This document shows positions 9,632 through 16,918 of a stretch of DNA of 59,795 bases, one piece after another. A program made the translations under genes and the position numbers. The stretch is from CAZMGB01 sp964565775 (GTDB lineage: Bacteria; Chloroflexota; Dehalococcoidia; DSTF01; JALHUB01), in contig CAZMGB010000020.1 of assembly GCA_964565775.1 (NCBI GenBank), forward strand, positions 1 to 59,795, given 5' to 3'. The notes beneath the pieces were generated by a model that searched no databases, was not told where the DNA came from, and was given only the letters and a program-made list of their open reading frames with translations. Numbering within the stretch: position 1 is the first letter of the stretch; each line of letters opens with the position of its first letter.

Positions 9632-10870
9632 TTGGGGCGAGGCGTAGTCCAGGCGCTCGCGGCTCTAGTGCTGCTGGCCGGGCTCGCGGCTTGTACCTCC
9701 AATGAGGGACAGCCGGAAGAGCAGGCTGGCGGCGGCAGCCCCACTGCCGTGAGTGCCACGGCGGCGGCGAACGCCACGCCGGCGCCCGCTAGTGCACTTT
9801 CCTACTACAGCACCAAGCCGGTAGAGGTGTCAGGCCTCGGCGGCAACGCAGTCTCCGTCGCCGTGGGCTACTGGCATACCTGCGCCCTCCTCGCCGATGG
9901 CAGCATCAAGTGCTGGGGACGCAACCTTCTCGGTCAACTCGGGAACGGAACCAACACGGACAGCGCTACCCCAGTGGACGTGCTCGGGCTGGGCGACAAG
10001 GCCACTGCCGTCGTCGCCGGGAACCGGCATAACTGCGCCCTCCTCACTACGGGCGGGGTCAAGTGCTGGGGGTCGAACTACCGTGGCCAGATCGGAGATG
10101 GTACGAAGGTGCATCGCGTCAGGCCGGTAGATGTGACGGGACTCGAGAGCGGCGTCGCAGCTATCACCGCCGGTGAGGAGTACGTTTGCGCGCTGACAAC
10201 CGCGGGCGGAGCCAAGTGCTGGGGCGACAACACTGTCGGCGAGCTCGGGGACGGGACGGCGGAGCATCGGGCGACGCCGGTGGACGTGCTTGGGTTGGGA
10301 AGCGGCGTGACGGCGATCGACGCGGGGCAGCTCCACACCTGCGCCGTTACTGAGGCAGGCGGAGTCAAGTGCTGGGGCGAAAACAACCGCGGCCAGCTCG
10401 GAAACGAGAAGAACACGAAGTTCTCTGACGTCAACGCCGTGCCTGTCGATGTGGTGGGGCTGCAAACGGGAGTGGTCGACGTCGCTGCGGGAAGGCTGCA
10501 CACCTGCGCACTCAAGACCGACGGCAGTGTGGCCTGCTGGGGGTGGAACTCCGATGGCCAGCTCGGGGACGGTACCAAGACGTGGAGCGTAGCGCCGGTG
10601 AACGTCATCGGGCTGGAGGAAGGCGCGGTCGCCATTGCCGCCGGCAGGTATCACACTTGTGTGGTGACCACGAAGGGCAGCATGAAGTGCTGGGGCGACA
10701 ACAACTTCGGCGAGTTGGGAGACGGCACCACGACGGATCGCCCGACGCCGGTAGAGGTGAAGGGACTCGACGGCGATGTCGCAGCCATCGGGGCGAGAGG
10801 CAGCCGCACCTGTGCCGTGATGACCTCCGGAGAGGTGAAGTGTTGGGGGAGAGACGCCGGCTCTAGCTGA
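9632..10870 (+). CDS. RCC1-repeat beta-propeller lipoprotein
   Basis: A 412-residue exported lipoprotein. The TTG at 9632 is chosen because AGAGGGAGG lies just upstream and because it yields a compact lipoprotein signal peptide (GRGVVQALAALVLLAGLAAC) with lipobox LAAC; an ATG at 9518 would add an implausible Arg/Cys-rich extension. After a short Ala/Thr/Pro tether there are seven RCC1 repeats, each with the core HTCAL-x-x-x-G-x-x-KCWG followed by N-x-x-GQLGDGT and PV-x-V-x-GL. The last copy is cut after KCWGRD, and the first visible strand (KPVEVSGLGG) can close the ring, as in seven-bladed RCC1 propellers. Such secreted bacterial RCC1 proteins have no general known function; binding of a protein or sugar is likely. 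Confidence 0.85.
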   Translation: MGRGVVQALAALVLLAGLAACTSNEGQPEEQAGGGSPTAVSATAAANATPAPASALSYYSTKPVEVSGLGGNAVSVAVGYWHTCALLADGSIKCWGRNLLGQLGNGTNTDSATPVDVLGLGDKATAVVAGNRHNCALLTTGGVKCWGSNYRGQIGDGTKVHRVRPVDVTGLESGVAAITAGEEYVCALTTAGGAKCWGDNTVGELGDGTAEHRATPVDVLGLGSGVTAIDAGQLHTCAVTEAGGVKCWGENNRGQLGNEKNTKFSDVNAVPVDVVGLQTGVVDVAAGRLHTCALKTDGSVACWGWNSDGQLGDGTKTWSVAPVNVIGLEEGAVAIAAGRYHTCVVTTKGSMKCWGDNNFGELGDGTTTDRPTPVEVKGLDGDVAAIGARGSRTCAVMTSGEVKCWGRDAGSS

Positions 10871-11010
10871 CGGTCGTCCTTCGGGTGCCCTTCGGAGCTG
10901 CCTTCACTTTGCGCGGCGCCCCTGGACTTGGCGGACACCCCGGCCAACACGGCCGCGGTTGGCTTCGCTCCAGCCGTGGCCCCGGCCTCAAGGCTGCACG
11001 GGCGCATTAC

Positions 11011-12213
11011 CTAGATGGGCGGCGGCTCGACCTTGATCAACGGATCGTTCGGTCGCGTCACGTCGACCCGCATTCGAATTCGCATTTCCTCTCCGCCGCC
11101 GCCCGACGACTCGCTAGGCAGGCCAATATCGTATTCCATCGCTACCACCCAGCCGCCGTCCCGGGCCAGCCACATGTCGAAGTTGTAGATGGTCACGCCT
11201 TCCAGCCCCGGCACACCCACGCCCAGGATAGGAAGCCCCGTCACCAGGTTTTCCAGAGACAATCGCACCGCCTGTACGCCATTTACAGTCTCGACCTGTC
11301 CCTGAACGCCCGACAGATCGTTGGGCACCTTGACGGCCTCCCAGAAGAGCGGCGAGCCGGGACACTGCTTCAAGTTCTCCACGACGCTCGGATCGCTGGC
11401 ACCGCCTTGGACGACCGTCCAGGTGTCGTCCGCCTTCATCCAGGCGTCGTTGCCTGTGACCACCAGTTCCGCGAAGGTGACGGCCTGACGAAACACGTCG
11501 GTTCCGATCACGCAAGTCAATCTGTTGGGGGCCTCGAAATCCCCTTCAGAGGTTATTACGAAGTCCGAACCGAGGCCCGTTGGTAAACTCGTCTTCGCCC
11601 GGTAGTGAAAGCTGGAGAGCGCATCAGGCGGCCAAACCGCGGCGGACACCGTCGCCGCGGCCGTGGGGCTCACCGTGGGAGTCGCAACCGGGGTAGCTGG
11701 GGTGGCCGTAGGGGACAACGCCGTGGCTGTCGCAGTCGGCGTAGAGGTTGCGGCCGCCGACGTAGGCGACGTGGTGGCACCGGGAACAGAGGAAGCGGTG
11801 GCGGTCGCGGTCGGGGTAGTTGGCTGCCCGCCGATACATAGCCAGACAGCGTCCAGAAAGCCGACGGTCAGGAGGTCTTTGGCTCCGGTTGCCGCCGACG
11901 AGAAACCATCCCACCGTCGTTCCGCCGCGCTGTAGCGCCACATCGTGTTCACAGTGCCCCGGGGAGTCACCGCCTCGACGGCGGTCGTACTCGAGGTCCC
12001 TTCAGGAAACGTTAGAGTAATGTTATTGCAGCCCGGGTACAGCAGCTTCGTACTTCCCGGCTCAGGCAGGGTAATGCTGGCGACGGACTGGGCCTGCGTC
12101 GCCGGCCAGCGAACGACCAGCAGCACCGCCAGAACAGCCACCATTGCCGTGAGCCCCGCGAAACCCTTAGCCTTCATTGGCCTATTCACCATCGCCCTTC
12201 TCTGAGTCGCCAT
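11011..12213 (-). CDS. Exported protein with Thr/Pro linker and LppX/LolA-like C-terminal domain
   Basis: A 400-residue exported protein. The N-terminus carries a hydrophobic signal segment (AGLTAMVAVLAVLLVVRWPATQAQ). Residues about 44-130 form a small beta domain (PGCNNITLTFPEGTSS ... AVWLCIGG), followed by an Ala/Thr/Pro linker (about 130-195). The C-terminal 200 residues begin SSFHYRAKTSL and contain SEGDFEAPNRLTCVI, YNFDMWLARDGGWVVAMEYD and R-x-R-x-R-V-D-V, the pattern of LppX/LprG or LolA-like lipid-binding folds. That assignment is tentative. The start could also be the ATG at 12192. It has no cysteine lipobox. It lies divergent from the WecA-like gene and convergent with the RCC1 gene. 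Confidence 0.65.
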   Translation of the reverse strand: MATQRRAMVNRPMKAKGFAGLTAMVAVLAVLLVVRWPATQAQSVASITLPEPGSTKLLYPGCNNITLTFPEGTSSTTAVEAVTPRGTVNTMWRYSAAERRWDGFSSAATGAKDLLTVGFLDAVWLCIGGQPTTPTATATASSVPGATTSPTSAAATSTPTATATALSPTATPATPVATPTVSPTAAATVSAAVWPPDALSSFHYRAKTSLPTGLGSDFVITSEGDFEAPNRLTCVIGTDVFRQAVTFAELVVTGNDAWMKADDTWTVVQGGASDPSVVENLKQCPGSPLFWEAVKVPNDLSGVQGQVETVNGVQAVRLSLENLVTGLPILGVGVPGLEGVTIYNFDMWLARDGGWVVAMEYDIGLPSESSGGGGEEMRIRMRVDVTRPNDPLIKVEPPPI

Positions 12214-12252
12214 CGGACTTCCGGAAACGCGTGTAGCAGGGACAACGCGGGT

Positions 12253-12261
12253 ATTATAGCA
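12253..12261 (-). promoter_or_regulatory. Extended -10 element upstream of the exported protein
   Basis: The minus strand reads TGCTATAAT, a perfect extended -10 (TGnTATAAT), about 40 nt before the start at 12213, with no convincing -35. The same GTGCTATAAT string precedes the O-antigen ligase at 16560-16568. Otherwise the 331-nt divergent gap 12214-12544 shows only a weak TAGAGT before the gene at 12545. Confidence 0.5.
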
Positions 12262-12544
12262 CTAGCTCTGCGGACGGCCCACGTCGGCTTGCCCCGCCGC
12301 TAGGAAACCCACCTGCTGCCGCCCTGCCTGTAACAGCGACCTCCACTCTCCCGTTTCCCAAGTGGGGTGGTCATCGCCGGTCGACTGGACAACCGCCCGT
12401 CGGCGGCGAGTCCCGGCCGGGTCGACTCGGTGGGAGCGCCGGAAGCGCGACTTCAGCCGAGCCTGGCGCCGGTCCTGGAGGTCCTCCATCTGGATAAGAC
12501 GGCGCGAATTGTGGTAGAGTAAGCTCACCCCCGCCGGGAGAGAC

Positions 12545-13690
12545 ATGCTTGACGTTTATCTGCTCACGCTGGCCCTGGCCGTAGGCATCGGTCTTTTCGC
12601 TAGCCTTGCCCTTTTCGGTCTCTCGCGCACCGATCGTTTCGCTGGCTTCTTTCGCGCCGTGCAAGGCGGGGGCGACGCTCCCCTCTGGGGTGGCATAGCC
12701 GTCTTCCTCGCGTTCGCTGCGACGCCGTTCCTGGCCTCTCTCCTCTCCTCCCAGGCCAACGAGTTCTTTACCCCTAAGTCGGGCGACTTCCTGGGCTTCC
12801 TGGGGGCGTGCGCCCTCGTCTTCGCCATCGGTCTGTTCGACGACTGGAAGGTGGTCACCTGGAGCCAGAAACTTGTGGTGCAGGTGGGGGCGGCGTCGGC
12901 AGTGTACGCCGCTGGCTACAGCATCGACCGAGTGGGGTTGCCATGGGGGCCCGAGTTCGAGCTGGGTTTCCTGGCGCCCGTCGTCACAGTCCTGTGGGTG
13001 GTGTTCTTCACCAACGCCATCAACCTCATCGACGGTCGCGACGGGCTGGCTGCGGGGGTGGCCATCGTTGCCGCCGCCGCCCTGGCCCAGGTGGGCTCTC
13101 ACGCGCATCACCCGACGGTGGCGCTGCTCCTTGTGGCCCTGGCAGGCGGAGGGTTGGGTTTCCTGCCTTTCAACCTGCCCAGAGCATCCGGCTATCTCGG
13201 TGACTCCGGCGCTCTGCTGTTGGGCTTTGTCCTGGGGTCACTCTCCATCCGTGCTTCCACCGGCCCCACCAATGCGGTGTTCATCGCTGTACCCGTGGTG
13301 GCGCTGGGCTTTCCCATCCTGGACACTTTCCTGGCTGCGGTGCGCCGCGTGCTGGACCGCAAGCACCCGTTCCTGGGCGACCTCGACCACATCCACCACC
13401 GCCTGGAACGGGTCGGATTCGGGCCGTGGGGGCTACTGGTGATACCCTACGGCATCACCGTCCTTCTCTGTGGGGCAGCCATCCTTCTCCACCACGTGGA
13501 GAACTTCGCCGTCGAGGCTCTGGTTTTCGTCTCCTCGGCGGCGCTGGTCGCTCTCATCCTCACGCGACTGGGCTATGTCCTCTCCTTGTGGAACAGCCAC
13601 CTGGTGCTCTCCCTGCGGCAAAGGGTCACCTCCTTCGAGCCCCCTCCCGCCGCGGACACCAGTCGCGACCTGCGGGACCAGCCGGAGTGA
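12545..13690 (+). CDS. wecA: Undecaprenyl-phosphate N-acetylglucosaminyl-1-phosphate transferase (WecA/TagO/MraY family)
   Basis: A 381-residue integral membrane enzyme that would transfer a HexNAc-1-phosphate from a UDP-sugar to undecaprenyl phosphate, the first membrane step of surface polysaccharide synthesis. The family motifs are in order: GGDAPLWGGIAVF near residue 43, the Asp-rich metal motif GLFDDWK near 99, NAINLIDGRDGLAAG near 157, GDSGALLLGFVLGS near 219, and a HIHHRLERVGFG motif near 282 typical of the WecA rather than the MraY branch. About ten helices are visible. The start follows GGGAGA at a good distance. It lies near the O-antigen ligase, which fits one polysaccharide pathway. 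Which UDP-sugar it uses cannot be told. Confidence 0.88.
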   Translation: MLDVYLLTLALAVGIGLFASLALFGLSRTDRFAGFFRAVQGGGDAPLWGGIAVFLAFAATPFLASLLSSQANEFFTPKSGDFLGFLGACALVFAIGLFDDWKVVTWSQKLVVQVGAASAVYAAGYSIDRVGLPWGPEFELGFLAPVVTVLWVVFFTNAINLIDGRDGLAAGVAIVAAAALAQVGSHAHHPTVALLLVALAGGGLGFLPFNLPRASGYLGDSGALLLGFVLGSLSIRASTGPTNAVFIAVPVVALGFPILDTFLAAVRRVLDRKHPFLGDLDHIHHRLERVGFGPWGLLVIPYGITVLLCGAAILLHHVENFAVEALVFVSSAALVALILTRLGYVLSLWNSHLVLSLRQRVTSFEPPPAADTSRDLRDQPE

Positions 13691-13727
13691 CCGGCACTAC
13701 CGCGGACACGTCTGACGATACCCCCGT

Positions 13728-14930
13728 TCAGCGTGGCGGCCCAGAACTGTCGGCGACGGCGGAGGAGGCACCCCTACGCCAGCGAACCAGGGCGTCCTGC
13801 ATTCTCTGATACTGGCCGGGCACCGCCTGCTGCCAGTCGCCGGGAATCAGTATGGTGACCGGCGACCCGCGCCCGAACTTCATGCGGTAGTAGAGGATGT
13901 CGATGAGGTCGTGCTGGACAGCGCTCCCCGCCAGGTAGAGGAGGTCTCCCAGCTTCCGGATCACCTCCTCAGGAACCTCTCCCGGCGGATAGGAATTGCC
14001 CAACTGCAGCGCCCCGTCCGGGTCCTCTAGCTGGCTCGCCAGGAGCCACTCGCGGCGCGCGGCCTCCACGTCTCCCTGTTCCTTGTACCAGTTTCCCAGC
14101 GCCGTGCGGGCGGGCCCGTTGTCAGGCTCCCGCCCGACAACGTAACGTAGCTGCTCCCCAGCGCCATCCAGGTCACCCAGTGCTAGCAAAATCTCCCCCA
14201 GCTCCATCCGGTGAGTAAGCTCGCCCCGTGATGACGCCGCCTGCTTGGCGCACCTGCTGGCTAGATCAGCGAGGTCGACCCCCGCCAACGCACCATCAGA
14301 GCGGGCCACCAGCGCGCCGAAACCGCAGGCGTTGAACGCCAGCGCGGAGTGGGAAATGATCTCGTTGTAGTGCTGCTGCCGGAACGGGCTGGAGACCCAG
14401 AAGAACGAATCCGCCAGGCCCGTATTCAGCGAGATGACTGCGGCATAGGTCTGGATGGCGTCGTCCGTCTCGCCCAGGTCCTCGAAAACAGTCCCGGTCG
14501 CCAGCAGCACCGCTTCGTCCGTGCCTCCCCAACGGCGCGCCTCCAGAGCGGCAGCGTAGGCCTCGCCGTGCTGGCCCGCCATCTGCAGTGCTCGGGCCAG
14601 GTTTGCGTAGCCGATGGCGCTTCGCGGCTCCAGCTCCACACCCCTGCGCAGGTGCTGAACCGCCTCATCCAGCAGCGACGAATAGCCATTCTGCATGTAA
14701 GCCTGAACCTCCGTCAGGCCGAGCTGAAGCTGATAGATGGCGAACTGCGGGTCTAGATCCACGGCCCTGGAGGCATCGGACACGGCCTCCGGGAGGCGAT
14801 TTTCGGCGGCCCGCGTAATGCCCCGAGCGTAGTAGTAGTGTGCCGCGTCGATCCTGCCCCAGCCCGCCAGGAGAGCGACGATGACTACGAGGATGAGAAG
14901 GCGTGGTGCAAAAGAAAGCAACCGCCTCAT
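13728..14930 (-). CDS. TPR-repeat membrane protein, probably the C-terminal half of a ligase-TPR fusion
   Basis: The 400 residues from the ATG at 14930 begin with a basic stretch and a transmembrane helix (FAPRLLILVVIVALLAGW), then at least six tetratricopeptide-like repeats (AHYYYARGITRAAENRLPEA, ELEPRSAIGYANLARAL, MELGEILLALGDLDGAGEQL, ARTALGNWYKEQGDVEAA) and a C-terminal domain with SPVTILIPGDWQQAV. The frame stays open upstream of this ATG to the N gap at 15056 and encodes an Ala/Pro-rich stretch (APPQAAPPAPTALR), just like the end of the O-antigen ligase on the far side of the gap. No good Shine-Dalgarno precedes 14930. So this is probably not a separate gene. It would act outside the membrane as a protein-binding platform. 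Confidence 0.75.
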   Translation of the reverse strand: MRRLLSFAPRLLILVVIVALLAGWGRIDAAHYYYARGITRAAENRLPEAVSDASRAVDLDPQFAIYQLQLGLTEVQAYMQNGYSSLLDEAVQHLRRGVELEPRSAIGYANLARALQMAGQHGEAYAAALEARRWGGTDEAVLLATGTVFEDLGETDDAIQTYAAVISLNTGLADSFFWVSSPFRQQHYNEIISHSALAFNACGFGALVARSDGALAGVDLADLASRCAKQAASSRGELTHRMELGEILLALGDLDGAGEQLRYVVGREPDNGPARTALGNWYKEQGDVEAARREWLLASQLEDPDGALQLGNSYPPGEVPEEVIRKLGDLLYLAGSAVQHDLIDILYYRMKFGRGSPVTILIPGDWQQAVPGQYQRMQDALVRWRRGASSAVADSSGPPR

Positions 14931-15015
14931 GCGGAGCGCAGTCGGAGCAGGCGGCGCAGCTTGCGGAGGTGCGTCGTCGGCCGCAGGCGCGGCCCGCGGC
15001 CCGGCCCCCCGCGAG

Positions 15016-16518
15016 TTAGCGCCCCCCCGCGCGCCCCCCGCCGCCCCCCCGATAANNNNNNNNNNCAGCCGGGCGAGGAAGTGAGCTGTGCAGGGAAGGC
15101 GCTGGCGGCGCGGGGGGCGCGGGTTGGGGGGGGGGGGGGGCGGCCGCCGGCGCGGCCGGCGTCCGGGCCTCGCGATAGTTCGCGACGACGATCGCTCCCA
15201 CGGCGGCCAGCGCTATCACCGGCGCCTTCCAGGTGTTCGGCGCGTCCACGAGCCCGTGCGCCATGAAACCCACGAGCGCTCCGCCGGCTCCCACCGCCAG
15301 CAACTGTTGCGAGAACGTGCCGACCCGGACCGTTCGCCAGAGCATCCACCCCAACACACCACCGAGGGCAAGCAATGCCGCCAGGCCCGGCAAGCCCAGG
15401 TCAATGGCGGCCTGGAGGTATGCGTTGTGGGCGTGAACGCCGTGGACGGGAAACTCGCCGCTGTACTGCGGGTACAGGAGGGCGTAGGTGTTGGGCCCGG
15501 CCCCCAGAATCGGATGGTCCTTGAACATGTCGAAGCCGGCGGTGAAGACGTCTTCCCGCGGCGAGAGCGAGCTGCGGAACAGCCACTGCGGACGGCTCTC
15601 CCAGGAACCGGCTGCGATGAGCGCACCGACGACGCCCGCGATAACCACGGCCGCCAGCGCCACGGCCACCCCGATCATGACGGCGCGGTTGCGGCGCAGC
15701 CATCGCACGGCAGCGGCCGGCGAGAGGTCGACGCCCCGCGCCATCAACGCCAGGGTCACGATGCCGCCGCCGGTGACCGCCAGGCCGAGCGCCGCCCCAA
15801 GCCACGCCCCCCGCGAGAGGGTAAGGAAGATCGCCAGGAGGGCCGCCACCAGCCCTACCGCACCGGCGGCCCGCTCCCACCAGGCCTCGGGACGAAGGAT
15901 GGCCAGGGCATAGAAGGGAACAATGAGGACCAGGACCATCGCCAGTATGTTGGGGTGGTCGCTCACATCGTGCACGCGAAACACGGTGGGTGGGACGAGA
16001 TCCTTCAGGCTCGAGCCGTCGATAGAGTGCGCGAGGGCCAGCCAGTCGGTATAGTCCTGGCCCACCACCCACAGAGCCTTGAAGGAAGCCGCCGCCCCCG
16101 CCAGCATGAGGCCTCTTTGCACGCTACGGGCGCTGAGAATGCGGATATCGCTGAGGGAGTAGAACACTACGACGGCCATGAACACCTGGAACATGGTCTC
16201 AAGGCTCACCCGCCAGTTGATGGAGGCAGCGGTCGCCAGGGCGTAGGCGCCCACCAGCAGCGCCATCGCCCAGTCGATAGGGGTGCCTCCGGGAAGCCTG
16301 CGATAGAGAGCCAGGTAGATAATGTAAACGAGGACGAGGGCGACGGTGACCAGGTGTAGAGTCACCGTAGGCCCGAAGACATTCAGACGTAACTGGGGCA
16401 TGGCCGTGATGATGTAGTAGGCGAGAAAGCCTGCTACCATCGCGATCCCTAGGCTGCGACCGAGAATGTCCAGCGACTCCCGCCGCTGTTCGACGACGGC
16501 CAGGTCCTCGGGCGGCAC
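15016..16518 (-). CDS. O-antigen ligase / Wzy-type polymerase membrane protein, interrupted by an assembly gap
   Basis: A polytopic membrane protein with about 12 helices from a GTG at 16518 (GGAG about 5 nt upstream). Signatures of the O-antigen ligase/Wzy family are the large extracellular loop with SSLSPREDVFTAGFDMFKDH, PILGAGPNTYALLYPQY and HAHNAYLQAAIDLGLPG, and an upstream SRGAWLGAALGL. The protein would join or polymerise lipid-linked glycans on the outer face. After residue about 450 it turns into an Ala/Pro-rich linker, and at 15056-15065 ten Ns break it. The residues past the gap to the nominal end at 15016 are not trustworthy because the gap size is arbitrary. A continuing frame encodes the TPR protein at 13728-14930. 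Confidence 0.8.
   Translation of the reverse strand: MPPEDLAVVEQRRESLDILGRSLGIAMVAGFLAYYIITAMPQLRLNVFGPTVTLHLVTVALVLVYIIYLALYRRLPGGTPIDWAMALLVGAYALATAASINWRVSLETMFQVFMAVVVFYSLSDIRILSARSVQRGLMLAGAAASFKALWVVGQDYTDWLALAHSIDGSSLKDLVPPTVFRVHDVSDHPNILAMVLVLIVPFYALAILRPEAWWERAAGAVGLVAALLAIFLTLSRGAWLGAALGLAVTGGGIVTLALMARGVDLSPAAAVRWLRRNRAVMIGVAVALAAVVIAGVVGALIAAGSWESRPQWLFRSSLSPREDVFTAGFDMFKDHPILGAGPNTYALLYPQYSGEFPVHGVHAHNAYLQAAIDLGLPGLAALLALGGVLGWMLWRTVRVGTFSQQLLAVGAGGALVGFMAHGLVDAPNTWKAPVIALAAVGAIVVANYREARTPAAPAAAPPPPQPAPPAPPAPSLHSSLPRPAXXXXYRGGGGGRAGGR
15056..15065. other. Assembly gap (10 N) in very GC-rich sequence
   Basis: Ten Ns flanked by G and C homopolymers, including a G run near 15126-15140. 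Both flanks probably contain base errors or indels. The gap falls in the Pro/Ala linker between the ligase and TPR parts. Confidence 0.95.
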
Positions 16519-16559
16519 GGCTACTCCAGGAAGGCTCTCAACTTGACGAGGTATAGGGG

Positions 16560-16568
16560 ATTATAGCA
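16560..16568 (-). promoter_or_regulatory. Extended -10 promoter element of the O-antigen ligase
   Basis: The minus strand reads TGCTATAAT about 42 nt before the GTG start at 16518, without a recognisable -35. It repeats the arrangement at 12253-12261. The rest of the 400-nt gap 16519-16918 holds no gene or hairpin that I can support. Confidence 0.55.
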
Positions 16569-16918
16569 CGGGACGCTCGGGGTGCCCGGCAGGAAAGGAG
16601 AGCCTGAGCGGCTGAGACCGCTGCCATCGCGGGGCCGCAACCGTCAATGGGCCGCGAGGCCAGGTTGGGCCTTCAGTCCTCGAGTCAGCCACCAGCACCC
16701 GGTCCGGAATCAGGGGGCGCCGCCCGAGTCTGTGAGCGGCGCTCCATTCTAACTCGACGGGCGTTTTGAGCCCCCGCCGAAACCTCACATTCTCTGCGTA
16801 CGGCACCGGACAGAGGCCGCCGGACGGGGAGAGGCACCCAGAAGCAGATACGAACAGATGCCGCCCGTCAGGGCGGCAGTGCTGTCGACGTCAGGCCGCG
16901 GAAAACGATGCGCCGGCG

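Noticed and set aside
15100..15150. G-run (15126-15140) as a G-quadruplex or regulatory element
   Set aside because: It flanks an assembly gap and looks like low-quality sequence in a Pro/Ala codon run.
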